Positions 37,301 to 49,500 of a stretch of 64,000 bases of DNA are shown here, piece after piece. The stretch lies in the NCBI GenBank assembly GCA_963920765.1, contig OY987247.1, positions 8,156,471 through 8,220,470 on the forward strand. Direction: 5' to 3'. Within the stretch, counting starts at the first letter, position 1, and each line of letters begins with the position of its first letter. The DNA comes from Ulota crispa. Lineage: Eukaryota > Streptophyta > Bryopsida > Orthotrichales > Orthotrichaceae. Made by a program: the position numbers and the translations under genes. Under the pieces are notes generated by a model that had not been told where the DNA came from, did no database searches, and was given only the letters and a program-made list of their open reading frames with translations.

Positions 37301-37659
37301 ATACTTCCCAGCCCTTCCCGACGCAATTCCACACAATGAGACGAGACAACCAAAACAAGAATGAAACATAAGGTGGAGGTACCTAATTGTGACAACTAAA
37401 TAAACGAGACATTCCAACCATATAAAATGGATACTGAGTTTGAGAACATACACCACCTCAACATCGATTGTAGGTCATCTACCAAACAAAATCGAAAGCT
37501 CTGATAGCTTTCGTATATAGTACCCTAATGCATTGTTCGGTGAGTTGGAATGCTCTTTGACTCGCTAAAATCTGAAAACTCTAACCCTAACGACAATGCT
37601 CAGCACTGACAATGTCGCGGTTGTCTTACCTTCTGAATGGCAGCGACGGGAGCACCCAT
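34363..37659 (-). CDS. TXNDC9: TXNDC9-like protein (phosducin-like, thioredoxin fold), four exons
   Basis: Exons in gene order: 37630-37659 (MGAPVAAIQK), 36656-36931, 35569-35727, 34363-34554; all GT..AG and phase 0; 218 residues, close to the animal homologue. N-terminal acidic helix (DELSKLDKLEDDDLERLRES), then the thioredoxin-like domain from GHGDYTEIFSEKDFF and VVCHFYREN through INAEKSPFLTERLKI, MLPTLALVKKGKVEDYVVGF, and an acidic tail GGDNSDDED. The family modulates the cytosolic CCT chaperonin and tubulin/actin folding. The redox CXXC is absent: only one Cys (WPCK) remains, as in the family. Introns: 36932-37629, 35728-36655 (holds a Mutator-like MITE and a Stowaway), 34555-35568 (holds repeat G). 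Non-coding 5' leader probably extends toward 38300. Confidence 0.95.
34603..34921. mobile_element. Repeat family G, copy 1, in TXNDC9-like intron 3
   Basis: Ends CTTACATAAGGTAGCAACACC and GGGTGCTGCTACCTTATGTAA are inverted repeats (given shortened). The interior (CATAACCATCACCTCT, GATGTACAACATGTGAACAT, CCAAATAATACATTCAAAAG) recurs at 49280-49495 in a CPN60A intron. Superfamily unknown. Confidence 0.7.
35882..36208. mobile_element. Mutator-like MITE, copy 4, in TXNDC9-like intron 2
   Basis: Starts GAGAAACTTTCATGGATACC and ends GGTATCCATGAAACTTTCCC. Flanks TCATTTCAA and TAATTTCAA agree at 8 of 9. Same core as copy 3. Confidence 0.85.
36290..36641. mobile_element. Stowaway MITE (Tc1/mariner), 352 bp, TA duplication
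   Basis: Starts CTCCCTCTGTCCCAAAATGA and ends TCATTTTGGGACAGAGGGAG, the standard plant Stowaway terminus, with TA at 36288-36289 and 36642-36643. Its end lies 12-13 bp from the 5' splice site of TXNDC9-like intron 2 (donor at 36655). Confidence 0.92.
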
Positions 37660-38340
37660 TGTGGATTTCAAGCTTCACAGTCAGTTACCTCACTCCTGCA
37701 GGCACGATAGAAAGTCTAAGCTCAGAAAGATTATTATTATAAGCTAACTAGCTTTACGATTCTCACATACAAAAATAATCACGCGTTTCAATAAACAATA
37801 GCGACGAGTAACCTTAAGACCATATCCATGTCCATCATTAATGAACAACCTACCAGTAAGCTCATTGCAATGCCGTGAGTACAGCTGACACACGTCCTAT
37901 AAACGACGATCAAAAAACGAGAAAAACACAAAAATCAGATATTCTCGTAAGCCGATCGAAAAGAAGATCGCCGATAATTGCGTCATACCAATAACTTCTC
38001 ATCTCCAAGTTTATGAAAGACATTTGAAACAATGTGGCTCCCTGAAACTGCCACGAATCCCAGAATACAAAGATAAGCGTAATGAGTGACTAAAACACTT
38101 TGAGATTTATGCAATTTGGAGGCAGAGCAAAGGTGTTTAACAGGATGTCGCTCACCTGCAGCTGCGACGACTCCCTGATTGCGAAGAAAACCCGCGTCAA
38201 GTGGCGAAAAGTAGTAAAAAAATGTGCGATTTGAAGACAGAGCTACGCGTGAGAGGGATCTGCGGAGAGAAAAGCTTACGAGCGGAAGATCTACGAGCAA
38301 GGCCACCAGGGAGATTTGATGGCGGGCGAAACCCTAGAGC
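37660..38340 (-). other. 5' leader/promoter region of the TXNDC9-like gene
   Basis: Contains GTAAGC and TGCAG words on the minus strand that could bound a leader intron (for example acceptor CCTGCAG near 37697), and ends in a G/C-richer stretch around 38150-38340. The 107-codon minus frame at 37983-38306 has no family resemblance and is more likely leader. Transcription start unknown. Confidence 0.4.
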
Positions 38341-39439
38341 AGGGGTTGAACGAGGAGGTTGGAAGTGGTTACAGGATTAGCTGAAGGCATTGCTGATGCT
38401 GGAGGACTGTTCCGGGCGGAATTGTCCTGTAGGTTTGAATTCATGACAATCAGCGGTATTTGGATAATTATTTTATTTTGGCTTGTTATCATGCTCTAGG
38501 ATTCCTTAATCAAAGTATTAATTAACTAATAAAGAATCAGGATGTTTTTATGGAAACCGTAATTCATATAGGCAAAAGTAGTATTTGGTATTTGATATAT
38601 AACAGCAAAATATGTTATCAAAATTATCTAATAAATTTCATAAATCACTATTCCACACAAGTGATTGAATGTGCAAAATTAAAGAATGGTGTTTTTCCTA
38701 TTCAAATTTGAAAAATTTGCATTTCCAAGATTGTTACACTAATCATTAGGGTAGAAGTTATCCATGCTAGACTTCAAGAAGAACAAAAATAGTCATTGAA
38801 AATAAAACTTCAATAAGTTGAGTGACAAAAATTAAGGAATAGGTGTGGAACAAACTTTTTTTTTGGCACTGTTCATGAACAGTAAGAAGCCTATGTGTCA
38901 GCACAGGTATGGAGGATTTTGAGAGGGAAGCAAATGCACTGGTCAAAATCGAATAAAGTGATTTTGAATATGGTTGCTTGCAGCCATAAAAAAACCTGGT
39001 GTGGAACAACGAACACAAGGATGAATAATCAAAGAGAAATCTAGTATTAAATTAGAAAATGATATCAAATAATGTTGGTAAGCAAAACAAGGAATGGCCC
39101 CTTGCATTGTTCTTTTCGTGATTGGATTTTGATGACATGTTGGTTCCATTACTCTAATAGTTGCTTTTACTCCTTGAAATTTCAACACTTTTTATACAAA
39201 TAAATTTGTTTATCAAGAATGAAGTTTCTATTAATCATGTCAATTCCAAGGCTTATATTAAATTTGTGTTAATTTAGCCTATTAGTGTAGTATGTTATTC
39301 TTATGTGTGATGGAGCATTACAACTGAAAAGAGAAATGAGGAGATAAGTATGATCCCTTCATTTCTCATAAACTTTTATTTTAGTACAAAAAAGGATGTT
39401 GACTTTGACACTCTGTAAACAGGTCATTTAAGAATTTAA
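38341..39439. other. AT-rich intergenic DNA
   Basis: No gene recognised. Confidence 0.5.
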
Positions 39440-39763
39440 GGTAGGAGGCTCTAAAACAGTCTAGGTATTAAAAACTGTCCACTTTTTCAAATGTACGCCC
39501 TTTGTACATGCTATTTTTTATAAGCTTCAAAAATGTATAAGTGGAATACATTTGAGGAGGTGGACAATTGTAGAGCCCTATGCACTTCAACTTCAAAATT
39601 TCATAACTATGTCCACAAAGATCCAAAAAATACAAAACTACTTGGGTTAGATGCCAATTCCCCTTGTCTTTCAAGGAAAATATATTGAAAAATATTCCAA
39701 AAAGTTTCACTTCCCCAAAATCCAGTTTTAGCCCTTAGATGGACGATTCATGAGCCTCCTACC
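39440..39763. mobile_element. Inverted-repeat element family C, copy 2
   Basis: Ends GGTAGGAGGCTCTAAAAC and TTCATGAGCCTCCTACC; colinear with 6568-6889, including TCAAATGTACG and CTTGTCTTTCAAGGAAA. Borders form a TTAAGG...CCTTAG palindrome, so the TSD cannot be read. Confidence 0.75.
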
Positions 39764-39852
39764 TTAGTGACTTCAAGATTGAAACCGTATCTAAAAAACT
39801 TGCTACAAAAAATGTTATAAAAACCTTTTTCAAAATTGTGTTTCTTTTTAGA

Positions 39853-41016
39853 TTAACCCCTAAAAGACCAAGCCCTTTTTTCTCCAAAAGTCACTAAAAA
39901 CAGCCACTTTTGGGGGAATGAGTAGAAAAGTAGGGATTTTTTTTTTGGAAATCTAACTGTAGGCTCTTGCCCTAGACTATGGGAGGTACTTGTGGAGATA
40001 AATCAGCTCATTCTAGAAGTAGAGGAGTGAGATATTAACATTTGAAGTGAAAAAAAAGTTTTTTCCTTGCTGCCCAAAATTTTTAGAAGCCTTTGATTGC
40101 TCCTATATCAAAAAAAATGCTCTATGCAAAGTTGAGGTTTATTTTTTTCATGTAAAAGACCAAGTTAGGTATGTGTGGGAGAATTTTCTAATGAATTGGA
40201 GGTGTGAATCATACTTTGTAAAGTCCTATAATGCCAAAAGGTTGTGAAATTTGCATATACACTAGGCAAAATTGGAGAATTTATGTAAATTTTAGAAATT
40301 TAAATTACACTAATCTAAATGGTGAAAGGAAGAAATCCTAACATATTACAATGTGAAAAGAAAATTATATTAAAAAAACTTGTATAACCTACTCAAAAAA
40401 TTGAAATTTATTAATTTTACTTTGGGTAGGTGGAATGGGGGGAGTTCATGTTTCCACAAACCAAGCCCATTCCCCCACCCCTCCCCTCTAACAATCCTTT
40501 TGAGCTCCTAGCCCTTGAGCTCCGGGCCTACCAGTATGGCAATTGGCCATCTCCTCAACTTCTAGCTATGGGTGGCCCCCCAACCCTCTAGCAACCAAAT
40601 TCCTAGGCCTACGTGAGCTGCCAAGTGTGGGCCTTCTCCTTCATTAATTAATTCTAACTATAGTAATATTTCAACACCTTTTCAGCCTTTGTAAGAAATT
40701 TCAGATCCGTTTCTGACACCTTTATTTTGCTATTGCTACCCAACCAATTGCTAAAATTTGCCATCATAAGCTGCCCTCTTTGGAGTCAACTCTCCTATAC
40801 AAAGGGAAAGTGTTGCCCAAGTTGCCCCTCGAACAGCATTTTTCAAAAAACATGAATAACTTCTTTGTTTGATATCCAAATGAAGAAAAATTTACATTCC
40901 CACGTAAATCTTTGAATTCCTCACCTTCAATAAAATTTTCCAAAGTAGTTTAGTCATAGGTACATGCCCAAAATCTCATTTATCCCCCAAAGGGACAATG
41001 ATCCTTTAGGGGTTAA
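39853..41016. mobile_element. TTAA-bounded element, large family (E), copy 2 (opposite orientation)
   Basis: Starts TTAACCCCTAAAAGACCAAG and ends GATCCTTTAGGGGTTAA, 1164 bp. Matches copy 1 (reverse complement) from its left end through about 40320, and copy 3 (53731) near the other end (TGGGCATGTACCTATG on the complement). Carries extra sequence at about 40330-40850, including a G/C-rich patch near 40440-40620. No transposase. Confidence 0.82.
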
Positions 41017-41801
41017 AAGCATTTTCTTTTTGAAACATGTGTGTGATATTACTCAAAATATTCCTCTTGATATGTTAAATATATTGAAAATTTATTAGTA
41101 ATAACAAACTCCCACATGAAATACTAGTAAAGAATTTTTTTTGTTGATACTGATATGCTTGACCAAATAAGCAAATAAATTTTTCTTTCACTCAAAGGCA
41201 ATATCAAAAGTGATGCAAGTTATTAAAGTTTCCAAGCAATTTCCCAGCAACATTCAAGAACTTGAAGTTTAGAAACTATTACAAATACTCGTCAAACACT
41301 TGACTAGGTATCATATTTATAATACAAGTAAATTTATAATACTGGAAGAGAGGAGTGCAACAAAGCAGTTTCATTTTCACTTATGATTTTCAATACTACA
41401 TTATCAATGACAAATCAATGTGCATTCTAAAACTTAGACACAACAATGTGCAATCTAAAAATTGGATTCCGAACAATTGAATTTGCACTGTCAAACATAA
41501 ACATGAAAATATTCAGTTTTGCAAAAATCAGTGATTTACACAGGGCTACTAACAAAAACTATGAAAACTCATGCTTTGTTTCTTTTGTTTATTTGCCCCA
41601 TACAAAATAAAACTATTGCTTTGTAACGGTAGCTTAGTAAAAACACCAACATTGTATGTTTCCATGTCAACACACTCTTTAGCGTTACTACAAACTATTC
41701 TAAAATCATTGTGCTCCAAAGGAGGAAGACTTTACTAGATGAAAGCAAACTACAAGATCCCCGAACACCCACTTCGCGAAGATGTAACATAAAAAGCTGA
41801 A
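41017..41801. other. AT-rich intergenic DNA
   Basis: No gene recognised. Confidence 0.5.
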
Positions 41802-42669
41802 GTACAGTCGGGTAGAACAAACATATGAACTGCCTTTCTGAGGCTGTTTGTTTTTTTGGTGAAGTGCCAAGTATATTGGATACATTTTCTTCAGAAAAAT
41901 TTCCATGGCATCCTTACATAGTCTCAATCCAACATGTCAAGTATCAATTTCAAAAAAGAAAAACTTCATTTGTGATGAATTTTTTAAGTAATTTTTTTTT
42001 GTTTTACATGATATTTTATAAAAAACAAGTGGTGATGAGTTTTTGAGATTTGATTTCATGGGTACAAAGGAAACATCCATATGCACATCTTCCATGCTAA
42101 AAAACACCCACTTAAGTAACAAAAATTTGATCAATAAAAGATTCAATGAAATTTGAGATATGCCCAAATTTGGTAATATATATAGATTTTTTGTGAAAAT
42201 CAAATTTTGTTGTTTGACTCAAATATTGTGACTAAGTTTGTATCTTCAATAATGATATCTTGTTTACTTGATGAAAAGCTAGTTCAAAATGAAAAATATG
42301 TATTTTACAAAATTTGGGCCTATCACAAGTTTCATTGAATCCTTTATTGATCAAATTTTTGTTACTTAAGGGGGTGTTTTTTAGCGTGGAAGATGTGCAT
42401 ATGGATATTTCTTTTGTACCCATGAAATCAAATCTCAAAAACTCATCATCACTTTTTTATAATGTAAAACAAAAAAAAATTACTTCAAAAATTCACCACA
42501 AATGAAGTTTTTCTTTTCTGAAATTGATACTCGGCATGCTGGATTGCGACTATGTAAGGATGCTATGGTAATTTTTCTGAAGAAAATGTATCCAATATAC
42601 TTGGCACTTCACCAAAAAAACAAACGGCCTCAAAAAGGCAGTTCGTATGTTTGTTGTACCCGACTGTAC
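41802..42669. mobile_element. Large foldback, 868 bp, arms about 380 bp
   Basis: GTACAGTCGGGTAGAACAAA at the left pairs with TTTGTTGTACCCGACTGTAC at the right, and pairing continues inward (CCAAGTATATTGGATACATT with TGTATCCAATATACTTGG; ATGTGCATATGGATATTTC with its partner) to a centre near 42235. Each strand shows mirror-image short frames, which are by-products of symmetry. A single copy, so its superfamily is unknown. Confidence 0.8.
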
Positions 42670-43580
42670 ATGTCAGGTAAAAAATATTGTTCGCATCACG
42701 TCTCTCTCCTCGTAGTGCCTCATTTAGCCACAAGTCACCGGCTCTGAAACTATAATAATAGAAAACTGTCTCAGACTAGTAGTGAGAGGTGCCACACTTC
42801 GATATAACCACCCAAAGCGAACTTCTTAAACTAAATTTGCGCGCTTCCAGGTTCAAAAAAATCTAACATCATGAACAAGTGACCTTTTCAAATACAAAGG
42901 GAGACACAAATTTCTCAAGGTCCAACAACAAACAGAGCTACGAGCAGATACTCAGTGCTACATGTAAACTCATACTGCAATTTCAATGAGAGACGTTAAA
43001 ACAAACGCACACAGCAAAACTCAATTATTACATGTTTTCCGTCAACAGCCGAGGTCACAACGCACTATAGAAAGCTAAGAGTCCTGCTTACAACATCAAT
43101 AATCAAACCCAACCAAGCCTGCGAACACAAATGTTGCAACAAAAACGGAAACCAATGATCAGACACGAGCCGCATTAAGCAACATGCACATCAAAAACTC
43201 CTCTAGAGAACAATAAAGATACGAACTCACCAACCACTAAAGAACTCATTAAAAGATACAGATAGTGCATATACTTCTAAGAATCTCAGCTCGAACTAAC
43301 GAGCTCGATGGTACAACTCCAACCCCCTACCCTCCGAGAAAAGGCTGTGAATGTGGTGGCATCCAGCCGCTCAGTCGCTACTACTACCGTGCGCCTTTCT
43401 AAGTACCCCTACTGCACCCACGCCAAGCCTTTTCTTCCTCCTCTCCCGCACCGACATTCGTTGCAGAGAAAAGAACCCTCCGCTTGGTGTGCCAATACCG
43501 CCCTAGAATCATCGCTCCAAAAATGGATGCCCAATGCGTGTGCCCATACCTTCTCTCGCTACCGTCCCGCCCCCGGCTCT
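42670..43580 (-). other. 3' flank and probable 3' UTR of CPN60A
   Basis: No separate gene. About 43300-43580 is G/C-richer like the adjacent exon and is likely 3' UTR. The polyadenylation site is not identified. Confidence 0.45.
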
Positions 43581-46500
43581 CTACATCGTCATGCCCGCCG
43601 GCATGGCCGCCGCCCTGGCCTTGGGCTGCGCCTTCTCCACCACGATGGCCTGCGTCGTCAGCACCATCCCCGCCACGGACGCCGCGTTCTGCAGCGCGCA
43701 GCGCGTGACCTTGGCCGGGTCGATAACGCCCGCCTCCAGCAGGTTCTCGTACGTGTCCGTCATGGCGTTGTACCCCATCTCCCACGCGCTCTCGAAGATC
43801 TTCTCTACCACCACCGCCCCCTCCACCCCCGCGTTGTGCGCTATCAGCGACGCCGGCGAGCTCAGCGCCTGCCCACATCCCCCACACACACGTCCACACA
43901 CACACACCTCGTCAGCCACCATCACTCCCTCCCCCACATCCATACAAATGCCCACTCCGCCTGCGCATGCACGATTAATATAGGGAATGACTAGGGGGAC
44001 ACCCCCCAATTGCTACATGGACAACCCTACAGCCTAACCTATTAAATTTGAGATTATGTTCATGTCAAAATAAGAAATAAAATCAAAACAATATTTTAGC
44101 GCACATTTGCATATGTAAGCGTTGCAAACATACAACAAATATGTCTCATTTGTGACATGGTCAAGAATTAAACTTACAAACAAAAGGAATGACTAGTTTT
44201 AACTCTTGACCCATGTCACAAATAAGACAAATTTGTTATATGTTTGCAATGCTTGCAGATGCAGATGTGCACTAAAATATTGTTTTAGTTTTATTTATAA
44301 CAATAATCTCAAATTTAATAGGTTGGGCTACATGGGGTGTCTCCCTAGCAACTGGGGAGTGTCTCCGTCTCCCTAGTCTGTCCCTTAATATATGCCACTC
44401 ACCCTTTGCACGATGTCTGCTCCCAGCTTCTCCTCCGGGTCCAAGATCGTCTCCTTGATCGCCGCCACCGACGCCGACAGGTGCACCAGCGCCGCGCCTC
44501 CGCCCGGCACGATGCCCTCCTCGATCGCCGCGAACGTCGCGTTCTTCGCGTCCTCGATCCTCAGCTTCCTGTCCTCCAGCTCCGTCTCCGTCGCCGCTCC
44601 CACCTGTCTCCATCACCCACTCGTCAGCACGATGCCTCCTAACACAACCACGTGGTGGTGACAGGATATTGTTTGCAGCATCCGGCCATCTCGCATGCAT
44701 ACTACATGCATACTACGTTGGAACCTACTATAAAATGTAAGGTAGCTTATGTTGAGTTCCATGTTTCTAACGCAAAATTTTGTTGAACAACGCATTTTGC
44801 ATTGCCCGCTCGCTCGCGGCGCCTACCTTAATGACCGCCACGCCTCCAGACAGCTTGGCCACGCGCTCGGACAGCTTCTCCGTGTCGTACACGGAGTCCG
44901 TCTCCGCCATCTCCTTCTTGATCTGCGCAATGCGCGCCTGGATGTCGTCCTTGCTCGCCGAGTCGGCGATGATGGTCGTGCTCCCGCTCCTAACCGTTAT
45001 CTTCCTCGCCGACCCCAGCTGCTCCACTTCCGTCGCCTCCACCTTCATCCCCAAATCCCCCGCGATGAACTCCGACCCTGTTCCCCCCCAACCAATCCCC
45101 CACCGTCGTCACCCACCGCTCATTTCACAGCACCACCTCCCCCCATCCCACCAATAAAATCAAAGAAGAATTTCATGGATACCCCCTGAAGTTTGCAATA
45201 ATTTCACAGATACCCCTGCTTTTTCAGAAATTTCACAGATACCAAAATTTTCAAGCGTTTTTTGTTGTTGTGCTTGCCACTTCCCTTCGCCCTTTGTGCA
45301 CACAGTACTTCTTCCTTCCTTGTTACGCGTGCGCACAAGGAAGAAAGAAAGTGGCATGCACAACAAACAAAAAAATATGCTTGAAAAATTTAGTCCAAGG
45401 GTATCTGTGAAATTTCAGAAAAAAAGCAGGGTATCTATGAAATTATTGCAAACTTCAGGGGTCTACATGAAATTTTCCGTAAAATCAACCCATGCCTACA
45501 CCACTACGGGATAGAACCCCGGAACTCTATGTTATGCCATCCAGCTTAACCCCTAAAGGATGTTGCTGTTTTGTATATGCTCTCGTGTGTTGTATACAGA
45601 TGAGGTATTTGGGTAGCACATGAATTCCATTGAAGCTATAAATTTTAAGCCAAGTCATAAACATACTACTACTCAACCGGGATTTTTTGGGATTTTTTTT
45701 ACTTTTGTCATGAAGCCATTTCTTCAAGTACTAAATACTCCCCGTATAATACATCCAAAACTTTTGGCAGGCAACATCTTTTAGGACTTAAGCTTCCATA
45801 AAAATACAGTCCCCCCCCCCCCCCCCCCCCCCCTCGAGCCACATTTCCTTGCCCTCTACCTGTCAGGATGGCGATGTCCTGCAGCAGAGCCTTGCGCCGC
45901 TCCCCGAAGCCCGGCGCCTTGATCGCCGCCACCTGAATCACGCCCCGCAGCTTGTTCACCACCAGCGTCGCCAGCGCCTCGCCCGAGATGTCCTCCGCCA
46001 CGATCAGCAGCGGCACGTTCATCTGCGTCGTCTTCTCCAGCACCGGAATGATCTCCTTGATCGTCGTGATCTTCTGGTCCGTCACCAGCACTCTCGCGTT
46101 CGCGAACTCCACCACCAGCTTCTCCTGGTTCGTCACGAACTGCGGCGAAATGTACCCCCTGTCGATCTGCACCCACGCCCGTGCTCAATCAAACCAACCA
46201 TTCTTTCAAGCACAAACACATGCACCACACTTCAACCAAAAAAGCCCACACAAACCGACCATTCTTTCAAGTACAAACACATGCACCACACTACAACCAA
46301 AGAAGCCCACACACAAACCGACCATTCTTTCAAACACATGCACCACACTTCAACCAAAAAAGCCCACACAAACCGACCATTCTTTCAAGTACAAACACAT
46401 GCACCACACTACAACCAAAGAAGCCCACACACAAACCGACCATTCTTTCAAACATATGCACCACACTTCAACCAAAAAAGCCCACACAAACCGACCATTC

Positions 46501-49500
46501 TTTCAAGCACAAACACATGCACCACACTGCATCTAAAAAAGCCAGCCCACAGGCTTACCTCCATGCCCTCCTCCACGTCCACCGTCGTCTCGAACGAAGA
46601 CGACGACTCGATAGACAGCACGCCGTCCGGCCCCACCTTGTCGATGGCGTCCGCGATCATCGTCCCGATCAGCTCGTCGTTGCCCGCCGAGATCGACGCC
46701 ACCGCTGCACCAACACGCCCGCTCTCTCTCAGACCCCGCCGTCACACTCTCCATCCACCATTCCACAACAATGAAAACATTTTGTGCTAATTATCGCTTT
46801 CTTGCCACACCAAAATTGGTGTGGCTAATTGTTCTATAGTATAGTATTTTTTGAAGAAATGTAAAATATTTAGCCAACTTTTATGAGCCCGGATTTCAGG
46901 GTTCTAATTGATGTCGTCTCATCGTACTAGTGCAATATTCTAATTTTTCACAAAACCACCATGAAATTTAGCTTTGATGAAAGGTTGAAAGCATCCAACT
47001 TTACATCTGTAAACAAAAATGTAGCCATCCTTGCTACTCAACCATTTTTTGGGTAGAGAAAAAGCTAAGGCCACTTCATCCAAAATATTTACACTGCTCC
47101 ACAATACACCCCACCCGCCCCTGCTCACCACTTCCAACCAGGGCTTCTTTTTTCTGGCTTTCTGGTGCCAGATTGCACCCAAAAAAATAGTCTGGCTAAA
47201 AAATGTCAAAAAAAATGCCAAAAAACTTGGATGAAATTGCCAAAAAGGCTTCAAATTTTAAAAAAAAACCTGATGAAATTGCCAAATAGTGGATGAAAAC
47301 CAAATTATAGACATGTGATATGTACTAATGTGATATTTTCTATCGAATATGTGGATGAATGTTGAAATTTGAAGCACCACTATAACATTTTAAATCGCCG
47401 CTTCCTTACTTCTTAACCCCTACAAGACCGAGCGACCATTGTACATCTACGCTGTTGTATAACTGGCATTTGCTACCAACAAAAAGGTTTAGTTTGGGAT
47501 CTTGACTAGCTCACTAGAACCGCATTTGTCTATAGTCTAACTTTTTGTGTTGATATCAAATGTAGTAGAGGTGTGGATGCATTCCAAATATCACTTATAC
47601 AGCATGTACAATAGAACTCCTCTAAATTGATATGGTTGGGACCCCAAGAACTAGATTAGTTTAAGTAAGTTATTGGTTAGTTACCTTGAGGTTAGTGCCA
47701 GGACACCACCAAGGAGTATTACTGCTTTAGCTTATGACTGACATATGATCTGACATTGAGATTTGTGTTATACATTAGTTTACAAAGCATATTAGCTTAC
47801 AGGATATTAGCTTACAAGAGTTCTACTGTAGTATGTACAATGGTCGCTTGGTCCTTTAGGGGATAAAAAATGAAAAAAATAGCCCTGCTTCCAACACACG
47901 GTTTAGGGTTAAAACAACGCACGCACCTTTGATGGTCTCCCGCCCTTGCACGGGCCGCGCCTTGGCCTTGAGCTCCTCGATGAGCGCGGCCACCGTCTTG
48001 TCGATGCCCTTCTTGATGGCCACGGGGTTGGCGCCCGACGTCACGTTGAGCAGCCCCATCTTGATCAGCTCCCTCGCCAGCACGCACGCTGTCGTCGTCC
48101 CGTCGCCCGCGGAGTCGTTCGTCCTGCTCGCCACCTGACGCCCCCGACCCACCCACCACGGCAAACACATCAGCCCACAACCATGTCGCTTGGCGCTTGT
48201 GCGGAAGACAAGTCAAGTCAGTGCAAAACTAGCAATCACCAGTAAAAGGCCGCTTGTTTAAATTCTTTCTACAGTCACCACAAACGTTGTACCGCTACAC
48301 TGATAGACAAAAAATGTAATGACAATTACACCTCCCATGAACTAGACTCAGCCAAAAGAGAGAAATTTCACGTATTCTGCTCTCTAAGGGATTGATCAAT
48401 TCGATGACTTTGTTACATCAACCTTTGCATTCAACACTATAGTTTGATCCTCCAAGAGCAAAGTGCAGCTAAAATACTGTAATGTAGCTTAGGTAGTCCC
48501 GAACACGGGAATTCTCATACATGCAGGCCTCAGAAACTTTCTCCTATAAAAGGTTAAATAAAACACAAAATTCTATCATATCGAACAGAATTGAATGGTA
48601 GTGAAGAAGAGGTACTTGCTTCAAATCAAAGCATGGTCTCTCGTATCGGGATCTTCAAAGGAGAAAAACGAGATTAACAAGTTACTAAGAAATGGTCACC
48701 GAAGGAACCCATTAACGTCTGGTCAACCAACCATTTCCTGGTCGATTTTTACTTGTAGAGAGAGCATGTCAGGGAATGTCAGGGAATTTGATGACGTGGC
48801 AAAGGGCACGGACTGGGGAATTGGAAAGTGAAGAGTTTAGGACAATAACCAGGCCAATCTGAGGTGGCATGTGGCTAGAGGGTTGAAAAAAATAGAAGAG
48901 TACCGGCTGGAAATACACCAATAAATGCAAAAGATGGCCATAACAACTAAAGAGTGAGCATATAATTCATGATGTATAACACTAAACCTTGCAAGAAACT
49001 TCCATCTGTACGGTCAGATCTGTGGTAGACATTTGTATTCAATAGTTTTGAAATTTGCCCCAAATGGCCATACAAAGGATTGCCCACCCCCAGAATCGAC
49101 CACAGACGTTAATGGGTTAACAGTTTAGATTGTCCATGACCATCGCCGCGTAAAATGTTCAGAAACCAACCAACACAATTATGGAGGTTCTTTCACTAGA
49201 GATGTACAGTTATAGATTTACATCGCGGCGAGACAAAGACAAAGCCTGGTAAGGTATGTACACCCGTAAGCGTTAGTGTCCCCATAACCATCACCTCTGA
49301 AAATCTTGGAAAATCTGTGAAAGTGGATAGATGTAATGACAAGGATGTACAACATGTGAACATGAAACCTTGAAAGTGATTATGGGTGCAATGGCAGTTT
49401 GCTCTTCAAAAATTCACAACTTATTCTCACAGTATCCAAATAATACATTCAAAAGTGCAAACTCATTATTTTTCTGTTCCTAATGGAATCCTTTTATGGG

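Noticed and set aside
43308-46790. Long plus-strand frames opposite CPN60A exons (up to 313 codons)
   Set aside because: They lie antisense to G/C-rich exons whose codon use suppresses stops on the other strand; their peptides are low-complexity, and the 45849-46790 frame reads through the 60-bp minisatellite.
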